A stretch of 64,000 nt of DNA from Anagrus nilaparvatae (Eukaryota; Arthropoda; Insecta; Hymenoptera; Mymaridae). The stretch is taken from contig JAKSXM010000238.1 of NCBI GenBank assembly GCA_022575985.1, positions 10,806,001-10,870,000 of the forward strand, written 5' to 3'. Both the position numbers and the translations under genes were made by a program. The notes below the pieces were generated by a model. That model ran no database searches, was not told the origin of the DNA, and was given only the letters and a program-made list of their open reading frames with translations. Of the stretch, positions 1 through 16,164 are shown in pieces (the first letter of the stretch is position 1; the number at the start of each line of letters is the position of its first letter).

Positions 1-273
1 CATTGAAACTCCTACGAAAACGATATTTTGATCAAAAAGTTTCTTGAAGCTTAATGATACTGCGCATTAGCAATTATTATAAATAAAAGTAAGACTCATT
101 TTTTTTTGTATGTAATTGTTTCAATACAATTTTCAGGGTATTTATCTCAGTGAACAATATTTTTTATCAGTTTGTTGATACTTCTTGAATTAAATAAAAA
201 CTAAAAAAAAATTTATTCACTTACAAGGTTTCGGGAAAGGTTATGGTAGTTGAAGAAATATCCTCCATGCTTT

Positions 274-670
274 CAGTTTATATAAATAGGCCTCCTGGGC
301 CTAGAAGCTAGCCCTCCTAGCCAGGTTCTATGCTATAAGATAGGGTTTTACCTACCAAATACCTTCCGCTTGAACTTTTTGAAAACTAAGAGCTTGTACA
401 AAATTTTCGAGACCTATAACACCCATTTTAGTCAAAAATTATAACGTTGGCAGAAATTTAAAAATTTGTCATTTTTGGCCACATATGGCCATTTGGTTTA
501 TTGACTATAACGGCAAAAGAATTACTGATAAAAAAGTGCTGTTTACGGGAATTAAAAGCTGACACTTACACACAAAAAATTAGTCCAACCGCAAGGTATT
601 TGGTTGGTAAAACCATATCTACTAGGGTGTTTAATTTCTAGCCTCAAGAGGCCCATTTAAGTAAACTGAG
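274..670. repeat. Foldback repeat, family X
   Basis: The two ends are imperfect inverted copies (CAGTTTATATAAATAGGCCT on the left against the complement of the right end near 669; TACCAAATACCTTCCGCTTG against CAACCGCAAGGTATTTGGTT). The core (TTTGGTTTATTGACTATAAC) recurs at 4255-4505 in the same orientation and at 39690-39905 in the opposite one. It is a nonautonomous dispersed element. Confidence 0.6.
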
Positions 671-1065
671 GGTATGCGGGGGTGTATTTTCAACTAACAC
701 AACCTGTCCTAAAAGTTACAAGCAAATCGCCTTCCCAAACAGTTGACACTCTCCTTGTTAATCAAGTATAAAAATACAAGTAATTATGCAAACGAGCTTG
801 CAAACGACCTAATTAATTAAAAAAAAAAAATATCCTCATCTTAGTAAAAAAATAAATGACACTATATAAGACAACTTTTTTTATTCGCTAATTAACATTT
901 ATAATGATACTTCTAGGCTCACTGAGAAAATTATATAATTATGACAATGATATCATATAATCATATTTGTACGAATATACATATAATCACCCTGATGATA
1001 TTATCAGATATTATATCATTAGGACAATAATATTCTATAATCATGACAATTGTATGCATATCATT

Positions 1066-2119
1066 GGGGCAATTATACATATAATCCTCCTGGTGATACC
1101 ATATAATCAAGACAATTATATTTAATTTTATTGAATTTTTCTTCATTTTTTGGGTATATGAAGAAGCTCACAAATATTTGATTGTGTATTTTTACCTAAT
1201 TTATTATAAGTTCTTTTAAAGGATTTGAATTTTTATTATTCTTATCTTTGGCAGTATTTTTGTTAATTTTTTTTTTCACTCGCACGCTATCGTTTGTTAT
1301 CAATTATCGATACTAATCAATTATCAATCCCTAATCCAATATAATCGCATATTTATTATAGAGAAATAACAAGCGCTCAACGATCATCATTCTTATAGAG
1401 TATTATATTCTCGGTCCTTATATACTAAGTGGAACGTATTTTTGACACTTGCGAGAGAAAATACCTTAGGGAGCATTCACACGAGAAAAAATTTGTAACC
1501 CCCACCTTCGATATTTACCCCCTCTCGTTCCATTCTTTCATGCTAAATAATCAAAAGTGGGAGTAAATTTTTGAGGTGGTGGTTAAAATTTTTTTCTCGT
1601 GTGAATGCTACCTTAGCATCTAGCGAAAGATAATTAAAACCATGTACCGCGCTAAATTTAAATTTAAAATGAATTCTTTTAAAACATTTTTTTAATTCGA
1701 ATTTTGCGCGGAGTATTGTTTTAATTTTCAACCGCTAGGTGCTAAGGTCTTTTCTCTCGCAAGTGTCAAAAGTACGTTCCACTTAGTATATAAGGACCAA
1801 GAATATACTCAATAAGAATGATTATCGGCGAGCGCTAGTTATTTCTCTATAATAAACAATGCGATTAGATTAGATTAGGGTTACGGTATCGATAATTGAT
1901 AACGAACGAAAGCTTGTCAGTATAAAAAATAAATTAACGAAAATTCAAATCTTTAAAAGAACTAATAATAAATTAGGTAAAAATACACAATTAAATATGT
2001 GTGCGTTTCTTTATATACCCCAAAAATAAATATTTAAAAAAAAAAAACAATAAAATTAAATATAATTACCTTGATTATATGATATAATCAGGAGGATTTA
2101 TTATATGTATAATTGACCC
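1066..2119. mobile_element. Long foldback element, arms about 450 bp
   Basis: The two arms are complementary over most of their length. AGTGGAACGTATTTTTGACA near 1428 pairs with TGTCAAAAGTACGTTCCACT near 1765; GCGCTCAACGATC pairs with GATTATCGGCGAGCGC; CATATAATCCTCCTGG pairs with the right end near 2085. The centre is near 1675. A separate small MITE interrupts the left arm. Confidence 0.65.
1469..1612. mobile_element. Nested PIF/Harbinger-like MITE (TTA target)
   Basis: Terminal repeats GGGAGCATTCACACGAGAAA and its near complement CTCGTGTGAATGCTACC, with TTA directly repeated on each side (1466-1468 and 1613-1615). The GGG...CC ends with a TTA duplication are typical of PIF/Harbinger. It lies in the left arm of the larger foldback. 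Confidence 0.65.
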
Positions 2120-3630
2120 ATAAAATTCTAAACGCTGGAGCCGCCTACATATGGGTAATTTCGACACCCCCCGTTTGGACATGGTACATTTGGGCATGGT
2201 ACATGTGTACACAATACTGTCGGGCACTTCCAATTTTTTCAGTAAAAATTAATTAAATAAAACATAATTTTTCATAAAACGGAATTACAATTGACTATCC
2301 AGTTACCCATAATAGGCAACTTTACGTTCATAATCTTACTTATGTTTCTTAAGTCACTGGGTACGAATATGAACAATATATTCCAATATATTGTACAGTA
2401 GTGAACCGAGTGAACGTGAACAGGCAACTTTAGGTTAGTTTTTAGGGTTTCATATTATTAATGGATTTCATATTACTGCATTTAAAACAAATTATTTAAA
2501 AAAAAAAATCAAATAAGCTTAAAGTTTTATTCTTTCTAATTAATTGTTTTTTAATTGCTAATTCTTAACAAGGGCCTTTTCACCACAATTCGTGCTTTGC
2601 GGGGGTTGGCGCACAGGGGACTGAGCCCCCTAGTGATATGTATAATCATACAAATATGATTATATGGTATCATTTCCATAACTACCACAAGTAAATACAT
2701 TCATAATTTTTGATGATTGTTTCATGGTGTTATAACTTAATCTTAATCCTCGAGCATTTAAATTGTCTTAGAAAAGTCAGTAGAGTAAAATATTATGCTT
2801 AAAGGTATTTCCTCGTCTAGACATTATTACGATATTTTCAAGACGACCATAATAACTAGAGGCTTTACTTTGACATAATATCTAGAGTATATTCATGTAA
2901 TAATAACGTCTTTACAAGGCAGCTCCCAATACAAGTGTTGGAAAATCGGATTAATTATCACATAAAACTGTACTCGTAAGTTACATAGCCTCTCCAGAGT
3001 CCACAATACTCCTTCGTCATATTCAATTGTCGTTGTTAAGAATATTCGAAAACGTGTGAGACGTGATACTATTTAAATACAATGAAAAGAGGGGAGGGGT
3101 GTATTTTAATTATTATATTTGGGATCCCTGTGGGAAAAAGGAAAGACATGTTGACAATCATATTGGACTATCTTTTACTATGAAAAGCTTTGTATAAATA
3201 GAAGCTTAAATTAACTAAGCTTTCTACAATAGTTTTGGTCGAAAATGATAATAATTTTCTATACCAAAAGAGATTATTTTAAATACTTTGAAAACTATAT
3301 TAATATTTTATTTTTTTTTTTTTTTTAAACGAATTGACGGGACGTACTATTTTAATTTTTAAATATTAAATTTCTAATTCATTTAATATTTAAAATTTTA
3401 ATAAATTATAATTTGATATAATTTCAGCTTTTGGTATTTATAAATGAAGTTTGTACATATTACGTACTGATATTATTACATAATCCAAAATTATACAATT
3501 TTATTATAAAATTAATTAAAATTTAATATTAATTTATTTTTAAAAAAATGTATTTTTTAATTGTAACATATTATAGAAAAGATATCTTAATGAGAATGAA
3601 AAAGTAAAAAAAAAACATGAAATGAATATA
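2120..3630. other. No gene seen
   Basis: AT-rich noncoding sequence. A short direct repeat of a GGxCATGGTACAT motif occurs near 2177-2205. No supported exon, RNA gene or clear element boundary was found. Confidence 0.5.
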
Positions 3631-4741
3631 TGGGTCAATATTTGTGAAATGTATACAGTTTGGATTTTCGAGTCTCGGAATGTACTCCAAAGTATGTTTG
3701 GTCGAAAATATATATAAAAAAAATAATTTCCTCCAATTTTTAGCTTTTTAGAGCCAATCCTTTATTTTTTACAGTGATTTTTCTGGGGTCCAAAATTTTT
3801 TTTGAACTGCGCATGCGCGAGAAAATCAACTTTTTTGCTTTGCCTTTTCTAGTTTATACACCTCAGCTGCAGACAGCTCAATTTTCATCCTGTTGGTCTC
3901 AAATTTTATTTTTTTTCATATACTTTCAGCATATGATTTCAGAAATCATTTTTTTGGGTAAATTTATTTTGAAAGCACTAAAATTGAAAAACAGCAATTT
4001 TAAAAAAATCATTTTTCACAAAATTTTAAATTCGCCGCCAAGTCACGTGACCAAATGAAAATCTGACTAAAAATTCAGCGAAAAATTTTACATTAGGATA
4101 TCAATTTTCGTCTTTTTTCATTAAATAGTTTCTAAGATATCCCATTTTAAAGATAAAGATTAAAATTGACTTTTTTTAAAAAACCCTAAAAATGGGACTC
4201 TGACTTTAAATTGTCATATCTGCTAAACAAATAATTATAAAAAAACGAGTAAAATTTTTTGGGAAACTTAGGGCTTGTAAAAAATTTTTGAGGCCTATAG
4301 AACTCGTTTGTTTTAAAAATTAGAATTTTGGCAGCAATTTCAAAATTGGTCATTTTGGGGTAAGAATAGGCATTTGGTTTATTGACCATCGCCATGAGAG
4401 AATTAACAACAAATAATTGCATGGTACGTTAACTGAATTTATATGACACTTATACCAAAAAAATGAGACCAATTGGAAGTATTCTGGTTAAGTGGCGAGG
4501 TTGCAGCTTTGTATTAAAGATTATGAAAAAATCCTGTTTGAATACAAATTTCTCAAAAATTAAAAATTTCAAAAAATTGAGAAAAACAAAAAACTCTAAA
4601 CTAAAAAATAGAGGATTGACTCTAAAAGGCTAAAAATTGGGGAAAATTATTTTTTTTTTATACTTTCGACCAAACATACTTTGGAGTACATTTTGAGACC
4701 CGACCATGCAAAGTCATATACAGTTCACGAATACTGACCCA
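3631..4741. mobile_element. Inverted-repeat element, about 140-bp arms
   Basis: Starts TGGGTCAATATTTGTGAA and ends with its near complement (TTCACGAATACTGACCCA), flanked by TA-rich sequence. CCAAAGTATGTTTGGTCGAA near 3690 pairs with TTCGACCAAACATACTTTGG near 4665. It carries a family X core at 4255-4505. ORFs inside are unrelated to any protein I know. Confidence 0.6.
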
Positions 4742-4749
4742 TATAGAAG

Positions 4750-7700
4750 CTCTTCCTTTCTCACTCTAACAAATTTACTATTCAACTAAAAAACATTTCT
4801 ATAAAGAAAAATCAACGAGCTTTAAAAATGAAATTTAAAAAAATATATACAAAATAAAATTTAGTAGTAAATATACTTTGCTTTTTACATATATTTCCAA
4901 TCAATTTTTCAAGATCTTTATTGAATACATGTTAAGTTTTTTTTTATTTACAGAATAAAATATAATTTTAAGTATATCATTAGATTGATTGATGCATTCA
5001 TTTTAAAAAATTTTCAATAAACTTTCAAATCATTAAAAATAAAAAATTTAGATCAATATACAAATATATTATAAAATATTTGCATATAATTAATATATTA
5101 AAAATACAAGAGAAAACTTTTAATTGCATATTTTTTTTACAAAAAAATAAAATCAATAATTACATTTTTTTAATATATATATATTTTAATAAAATTTTTT
5201 ATATAAATACTCGTTTTATATATATTTTTTACAAAACACTAATTATTTTCTTCGAGGAAATGTTTTATTTCAAATACAGGGTGTTTGAAAGTTCAGATTA
5301 AGGTCGCTCTCTGAGTAACTGAGTGTTTTGAAAACAGTGTTTTCATACAGTAAATTTAGAAGTTAAGATTTTTTAACCATATATTATTACTTATAATAAT
5401 TTTTTAATGAAAGAGACAATGCTTTTCAGTATTTGGTACAAAAATATTTAAAAAAAGTTGAAAATTTTTATTTGTTTAAACAAATACGACATGTTAAATT
5501 TTTGGGTCATAAAAGGCTGATTTTCCAGATCTGGGCATTTTGGATCAAAATTCTGCTTGGCTCACATTGAAGATCATTCAATTCTAGGAGGAGGTGTCAT
5601 ACATCACTTTTTGCTCAACCTTTTCAGTAATGAGTTACACTGTGCAGTCGACAAAAGTGTATTTTCTCGCCAATTTCGCAGAAAAATTTTATACAGCCCT
5701 TGTCCATAAATAAAAAATGTCCTAAATCGGTTTACCATCCTCGGGTTCGCTTCGAAAGGTTTACATGCAATTGGTACCATTCTTTACTTTCCTAAAAATT
5801 ACGAATAATAAATTTACTAATTTTTTATGCCCAATAAGTAAACTGCGTTGGCTAAATTGGCAAAATTTATCTGATAAGAAGTCAAGTATTCCATTACCAA
5901 TCTTCCCGGGCGCCCTGTATTGCACAATATTTATGAAAACACGTACAAACACAAACACAGAAATATAAATTTACAACTTTATCCAAAAACCACAATTCAA
6001 AATGTCCCTCTCGGACTCTTGAAAGGAAGTTTATTAGCGGTTTTCGGTTTAATTCTACAGCAAGTTTTTGTGTTTTAGACAATACAATTTCATTAAAAAT
6101 AAAAATAAGATATGAAAAATGTAAAAAGATAATTAAATATTTACTCTAATAAACGTGCGTACCTTAAGGGTCTTTTCCCTACATATATTATATAAATGAA
6201 AACAGTCTTCCTTTGTAATAAATAAATAGATTCATATAGCTCCCAGTGGAAACTAAATGTATTATTGCACAAAATTTATGTTAAATTACTAAAGTTTATG
6301 ATAATATTATGGATTTTATAATAATTTGTTTACTGTTATCGATAAAATTACGTTGTTTAATTTAAATTTAATTAAAATAAAATTGACATTTCTAAAGAAA
6401 TTGGGAATAAGAGATTTTATTTTCACAATATATACAAATCTGCTCTTGAAATCGTCCTTGTATTATAAACTTTGCAATTCCATTTTCTATTATTCTGAAA
6501 GAAGAAAATACTGTTTTATTCTCTAGATAAAAAGCCACATAATGTATTTAATTTAACTCAACTGTACAAAAAACAGAGCTGTTAACTCTTTATAAATTCA
6601 CGAATATTTATATTATTTTATTAACATTTTTAATTAAATTATATTCTGATTGAAAAAAAATTTAATTACAGCATCAGAAGCACCAATTTTGATACCAGAA
6701 GAATGCAAAAAAATATAGCTTAAGATTTGCGTGTCAACCACTGCCTGATTGACGACCTGCAATTGAGGAATACTTTTTTATTGAACTTGAAGATTAATTT
6801 GGTGATGCATTTCGGCCAAATATTACGATCTTTTCAATTCTTTTAGCGAATAAAATCACAATTAATATAACTAAATTTTATTAGGTATCATATATTATGG
6901 TTTCAATTTTCTAAAAGATTTTACCTTTATTTTATATCTATAGAAAATTTAAGGAAATTTTATTTAAAAATTACAGGAAATGGATTTCAATCTGAATAAA
7001 TAAATAATTTTTATCCTACATGTCTGATTATTTATATTTATTTCTACTCGCTATTTTTACTCAAAAATTAATTCTTAAAGATAATTAAATTCATTTATCT
7101 TTTTATAAATTTATAACTTTTTTTAAATTTAATAATTAATTTAATTATATTTGAAAAAAAATACAATGCTGAAAACAAATAAAAAGTATAAATTAACGTG
7201 CTAAGAATACTAAAATTCTCAATGCATTTAAAACATCAATCTTTTCTTTTGTACATGCTACCGTGAATATTAACATTTTTCACCTAGTTTTTTAAAATAA
7301 ATAATATTTTCATGATAAAAATTATAGTAATATTTTTCTCAATAATAAAATAAATCAAAATATGATAAATAAAATAAGGTTCTAATCGAATATTCAAATA
7401 CTCAATCCTTGTTTCTATCAATATTTTATATAAAATGATATACCTGATTTATTTATATTTATATGAAGACAGTATGAAAGAATATACAATTTCAAATAAA
7501 ATAGCTAGTATATATAAGGATTCTAGAGTATAAAAAACTCCTTCATAAATCATTTACACGTAGCATGAAATAAAGCACAAATGTCAATTATCCTTAGAAT
7601 TTTTCAAATTTATATTTGTTATTTATTTATGAATACGAAATAATACGAAGACTAATCCAGTTGATTTGAAATAAAGAAAAAATTTTTCATATATATGTCA

Positions 7701-8600
7701 CGCTCCAATTCGTGATTTGACAGATTTTTAGTTTTTGACCAATTAATGAAATAATAATTAGATGGACCAATTCATAAACCTGCCGAAAATTTGGTTGAGA
7801 TAATATTTATAGTTGATTATGATTTTGAAAAGACCTTCAAATATTTTGTAATTTTTAAGTTTTTTTTTCTTAACCATGGAAGTGTTGTTTTATTTTATAG
7901 AGTCAATAATTGCTTCGAAAAATTTTTTGTCGAAAAAAGTGTACTCAAAATTTTTCTGACCAACTCATGTCCTGCTTATTTTTTATTAAATTAAAAAAGT
8001 ATTTATGCCAAAATTTTCTAAATTGAATAAAGAATGCGATACTACTCTGATAAGATGCAAAAAAAATTTCTAATTTAATAAAAAAACGATAAAGAAATAA
8101 AAAATTTGAAAAAAAAATGGCGCGGGTGCAGGACTCTTAAGCAATCTTGCTATGATGGAGCTTTCAAGCTCCGTAGCAGTCAAAATTGAGTCTGGAGCTT
8201 TGTGCCCATGGACACTTTTTTTCAGAATAATAAAATCTACAACATATCAAAAATGCAGCTAATTTGACCGAACAGCCATTTCCTATCCTTTTGTGCGGGG
8301 TCCAATTTGAAAAATCTAATTTAAAAAAAAAGAAAAGTTATTTTTAAAAAAATTACTGTGTTTGAATTCAAATTTTAGCGTCTGGTGTTATCTTAAGATG
8401 AAATTTAAAAAAAACTGCTTAGTACTCTGTATTATAAAATTTTCATTTATTGACATGCTACCAAAAAATTTAAGATTTAAAAAAAAAATATATTTATTTT
8501 TAAAGTCGCTAAGTAATTAAACATTTGTGACTGTGAATTATAAATAATAACTATAGTGAATTGTTAAAATATTATTAAATAAAAACTACGATTTAAGTAA
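4750..8600. other. No gene seen; MITE fragment at 5655-5795
   Basis: Very AT-rich. Around 5690-5790 lies a fragment of the element family whose better copies are at 12480-12670, 40075-40205 and 52490-52915 (CTTGTCCATAAATAAAxAATG, TTTACCATCCTCGG). No exons were recognised. Short open frames here have AT-driven Phe/Ile/Asn/Lys composition. Confidence 0.5.
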
Positions 8601-8606
8601 TTTATT
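8601..8606 (-). terminator. Possible Parg poly(A) signal
   Basis: AATAAA on the minus strand, 109 bases past the Parg stop codon. In DNA this AT-rich the hexamer is common by chance, so this is only a candidate. Confidence 0.3.
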
Positions 8607-8714
8607 TAAACAGTACAATGAATTTTTCATTAATTCAAAATAATTACTTTTTTACAAATCTATTTTTTAAAATTAAAAATTTCTGTACAAAATAATAAGT
8701 TAAGAAAAATTATA

Positions 8715-11675
<2,961 letters not shown>

Positions 11676-11687
11676 TGTTTTTTTTTC

Positions 11688-11764
11688 CTAAAAGTAATAT
11701 TTTGCGTATTTTAAATATGTTTTTGGTAAGATAATTGTATAATTAAAAATAATTAAGTACTTAC
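11688..11764 (-). other. Parg: 5'UTR intron of Parg
   Basis: On the minus strand CTGCAG is followed by GTAAGT at 11764, and a TTTTAG acceptor ends at 11688, about 12 bases upstream of the Parg ATG. This 77-base intron places the transcription start further right, probably around 11.8-12.0 kb. Confidence 0.6.
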
Positions 11765-12059
11765 CTGCAGATACTTATATTAGCATGTCTAACATTCTTA
11801 AAAATAACTTAAAATTTTGCTTATCATATAATATTTTTGCATAAAAAATAGTCAAATAAATTAAATAAGTATTATTTTACAATACACTATAAAATTTTGT
11901 TTTTTGTAATAATTTACTGTTTATTTATTTCACATTTTTCTGACTCCTTTTTTTTGTTTACAACGACAACACCAAACTACCTTACCAGCAAATTTTGCAT
12001 TAGAGCCATCTGCGAAAGCAGAAAGTTCTAGTTCTTATAGATAGATGGCAAGACCTGCC

Positions 12060-13400
12060 TGTTTTGAGATTGCAACATTTTTAATTCAAAATTTAAATTT
12101 ATATATATAATAATAAATATTTTTATTTTTTAAAGAAAATTTTGATATATATCAATATATAGGTATAAATAATAAATTAATTTAAGCAGGGTCTTTAATT
12201 CATTACTTAATTTTTGAATAATTTTACTCAATTGTTATAAATTATTTGAAATTTTTCGGCAAAAAGCATGCAAAAATAATGTAAAAATTTAATAATTTTA
12301 AGAATTTCTGTCATCTGATGAAAATTTGGGAAAATTCTAACTCGATTTTTATTCCTCAAGATATTTTAATATGTTAAATTCTCCTTTTTAGGTAAATTTT
12401 TGACATTTCTGAAACGTGTTTAAAAAAAAAAAACAAAATAGTATTATGCGAGCCCGTGTCAAGAAAAGTGAATGGTCATTCTTTATCTATATAGACAAGG
12501 GTCGTATACGATTTTTCTTCTTCAGGGGCGAAAAACACGTCTTTTTGGTCGCGCAGCGCTACACGACCCTTGTCCATAAATAATGAATGCCCCGAATCGC
12601 AGTTTACCACACTCGACTTCGCATCGGAAGTTTATAAATTTACATGCGATTTTGGTCATTAATTATTATTTTATGGACCTGAGCTGTAAATATACTGTTC
12701 TTTTCGCATAAGAGTTTAAAGTAAAAATTACCGAAAAATCCAAAAAAATTTATTAAAAATTTTCCAGAACTTACATCTGGTGGCGGAAAAGCGGGCCCCT
12801 GAAAATTTGTTGCTTTAATATGCAATTTTTTAATTAAGGGTTGGAAAAATGCATTATATTTTAGCAGAATTGCAAATTTTCACTCTTCCTGTTCTGGATC
12901 ACGGAGTATCATTAATCTCTATTTTCTTTTACCCACCCCCAAATGATAATATTGTTGCGAGAGTGCAAATAAAGGTAAAAATACATGAAGTCTAAACACA
13001 ACCCCAGAATTTTCATCATACAAAATACACGCATATACTATAAAAGATAACACTGATACAGCGACATATACAGATAAGGAATTCGCGCGCAAGGTTCGCA
13101 AAGTGTACAATTTACAACGTACGGGCGGAGAGGGAAAATCCCTCGTATAGCAAACACAGTATACTACGACACTCTTATGTGAACGTTCGTATTATATTCA
13201 TACATTCTTTATGTGACAGGTGCTCTGAACTCTCTGTTTTTAAAAAGAAAATTATTTATATTAAAAAAAATATGTAATTTATTTGCATAACAAGAGATAA
13301 AATTCTTTTATAAAAAAGTTAATCAAAATTTAAATGCATTTATTTAAATTATTCTGTCCGAAATTTCGTCGTGTCTTATTATACTAGTGCCGGTGATAAA
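12060..13400. other. Intergenic, MITE fragment at 12480-12670
   Basis: Holds a copy of the CATTCTTTAT/GCGATTTGGG MITE family (12480-12670). From about 13.1 kb the sequence becomes slightly less AT-rich, which may mark a promoter for the exon at 13682. No coding exon was recognised. Confidence 0.4.
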
Positions 13401-13681
13401 TTTTTAAAGAATTTATCGTTGTTTGTGTACATTATTTTGATACATGTGTAAATTTTTGTTTATATTTTAAAAAAATAGTGTTAAAGTGCGCGAGTTTTAG
13501 TGTTTATTGTGGATTTAAAGTGTACATAAAAATTATTTATTGATAAATAAAGTGTCAGTGACATGCTAAACAATTAAAATTGAATACTAAAATTACAAAA
13601 AAAGTGCATGGGGCCTTAATAATAATTAAGATTTAGCCTCAAGCTCTTTTGAATTTATTTTTATGTTTATTTTATCATATA

Positions 13682-13748
13682 ATGTCGACTGTTTTGGATT
13701 TACCGCTTAATTATCAACCTTGTCTTTTGACCTGCTCGAGAAAAAGAG
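13682..13748 (+). CDS. Candidate 5' exon with short ORF start
   Basis: An ATG opens 22 codons (MSTVLDLPLNYQPCLLTC and on) ending at a donor, G|GTAAAT. The 250 bases upstream are less AT-rich than their surroundings and look like a 5'UTR. No phase-1 coding partner was found. Joined to the acceptor just before 22094, the frame stops after about 17 more codons, upstream of or overlapping the ATG at 22124. It may therefore be a 5'UTR exon carrying an upstream ORF for the gene that uses the 22.1-kb exon. The product is not recognised. Confidence 0.3.
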
Positions 13749-15778
13749 GTAAATTTTTACTAAATTTTATTTGCAAAATTATTTTTAAAAAAAGTTTTTC
13801 TTTTCATTAATAAAAAAACAGCTGATTTTTAAACACCCTCCTTAAAATGTGTACTCAATATGTTTACATGGTCAGAACACCCATGTGTGTGTGTGTTTGA
13901 TAAAATATTGATTTTTCCATTTTTATTTATAAAACTAAATAATTATAATTTATTATAAACGGAATTACGCATGTGAATTTTTATTTATTTTGTATAGAAA
14001 AAATTACATACATCTTTTTTTGTATTATTATCATTATTTAACTGTAGGGTAGTTGCACCAGTTCCCAATCTAATGTTTATGTACACAATTTTCTTTTGAC
14101 ATAAACATTTTTCTAAAAGAATTTTTTATTTTAATTGGTCTAAATAATTATGAAATAAAATAGAAAAAAAAAAATTAATTATGCATGTGGCATTGAGTTA
14201 TTAAGTACACAAAACTAGCCTTCAAAAAATATGTTTTATTACCAATACTTAGAAAACAAATCATCAAATTATTGATTATTTATATATTTTCATTATTTGT
14301 TAATTGATTGAATCCTATAAATAAAATTAACCTTTTTTAATACTTAAAATGGACACACTGATCAATTAAAATAATCGTAGGTGTTTGAATTTTATTTAAT
14401 TTAAATTAAATTCATGGAATTCCATTACATAATAAATTTTAATTTGTAAATCATTAATTTTTAGTGCATAAATTAATAAATTTTTTATTAATAAATAAAT
14501 TAGTTCATGTAGGGAAATTGAGTAAATTGTTGAAAAAATTTCTTTTTTTTTTTTTTTAATTTATGTTTTTTATATGGAAATTTTTTTGAGGTTGGAAAAT
14601 TTTTATAAACTGGTTTTATTGATCGTTTAGAGACGCTCTTGTGCTATCTTTGTATATTGGGGTTTTCATGTTGGTTTAGTTAATATTAAATTTAGACTCA
14701 AATTTTTTATGAAAAAAATGGTTCTAAGACTTGACATTTTTTTCAATAAAGTTAGGCTTTATAATCGACCTAATTTTCTAAAAATTGAAAGTTTTTGCAA
14801 AAATCAAGCAAAAATTGATATTTTGAGCCTAAAAATTTTCACATATTTTCATAAAATCAGCTTTAAAAAATTCCTATTACTGCAAAACCCATTTTTCAAG
14901 CTAAAAAAATCTAAATGTTTAGCAACTGATTTGACATAAAACGTCCCATATAGCAAGAATTAACACGAGGAAGCTGCACCATCATAAATATTAGCAAATT
15001 CTTGTTTAAAAAAATATATTATGCATTTTCCATTATTTTTAATTATCGTGTCATTGAATATAATAAAACATGATAATTGCAAATAATTATGAGACTCAGA
15101 ACCCCAAGAAAAAAAAACACTCCGGAATTTCTTCAATAGAAATAAAAAACTGATTTTATTTTAAAATTATCATTAATTATAATTAATTTCACATAAGAAT
15201 TTTTCATTTTTTTAATAAATAAAACATTTTTTTGTTTATAACAAATTCATTTTTACAGCTTGCGCGAGAATAAGATCTGGCAGGTCTGATAAGAAACGAC
15301 GTGGATTATCTTTTTTGTTGTGAGTAATAATATTGAGAAAAAAAGTAAAAGAGGCCTTTTTTATTGTATCTTTTTTTTTAATTAATAATTTAGAGTAAAA
15401 AAAATAATAAATTTCCTTTTTCTTCACACACTTTTCTCTGTATCTTATCGTTATTATTACTTTCTTCACTTAAAAAAAAGGCCTCTTAAAAAATGCTTTC
15501 TGGGAATTAGGTCACTTTTAAAATGAAACGGTTTATATCTTTATTAAAAAAAATTTTCTTCTGTATTAATAATCTAGGAATTTAAGACATGCATTACTAA
15601 ATTGTGCACCAAATAATATTAAACATTAATTTTTTATCATGCTGGGTTTTGATATGGTTGGATAAAAGGTACATGCGCACAGCATCATGCTTTATTGCTT
15701 TATTTTTGTAGATACTGTATATATGAGGTATTCCAAGTGAAAAAATAAAATATATTTTTTTGGGATTTTTTTTGCCTA

Positions 15779-16164
15779 CACTGTAAAAAGTAACTTTCTT
15801 ATATTAACAAAAAAATTAGAACGTTTTCGAAAAATTAGTAAATTTTCGAAAAAATTTGTAAATATTCGAAAAAAATTGTATATTTACTAAATTTAGTATA
15901 TTAACAAAAAATTCGAATATTCTCGATATTTTTTTGTGAATTCGCAAGAAAAATTGATAATTTACCATTTTTTTCGAAAATTTACAAAAAATAGTTGTAA
16001 ATTTCCGAAAAATAATAGTGAATTTACAACTTTTTTCGATAATATACTAAATTTAGCAAATTTACGATTTTTATCGAATATTTACAAAATTTTTTGAAAA
16101 TCCACTAATTTTTCGAAAAAATTCTATTTTTTTTGTAAATCTAAAAAAGTTACTCTTTACAGTG
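15779..16164. mobile_element. Palindromic MITE, CACTGTAAAAAG family, copy 1
   Basis: Begins CACTGTAAAAAGTAACTTTC and ends GTTACTCTTTACAGTG, with TA on both sides. The interior is inverted TTCGAAAAA/TTTACAA blocks. Confidence 0.7.

Noticed and set aside
3774..4058. 94-codon plus-strand frame
   Set aside because: Lies inside an inverted-repeat element, with Phe/Ile/Lys-rich composition and no similarity or splice context.
5080..5301. 73-codon frame rich in Ile/Phe/Tyr/Asn
   Set aside because: Composition is explained by AT-rich DNA; no homology, leader or neighbours to support it.
8125..8215. Less AT-rich segment with a GAGCTTTCAAGCTC hairpin, considered as a tRNA or SINE
   Set aside because: No tRNA box B, no cloverleaf and no tail; nothing to support an RNA gene.
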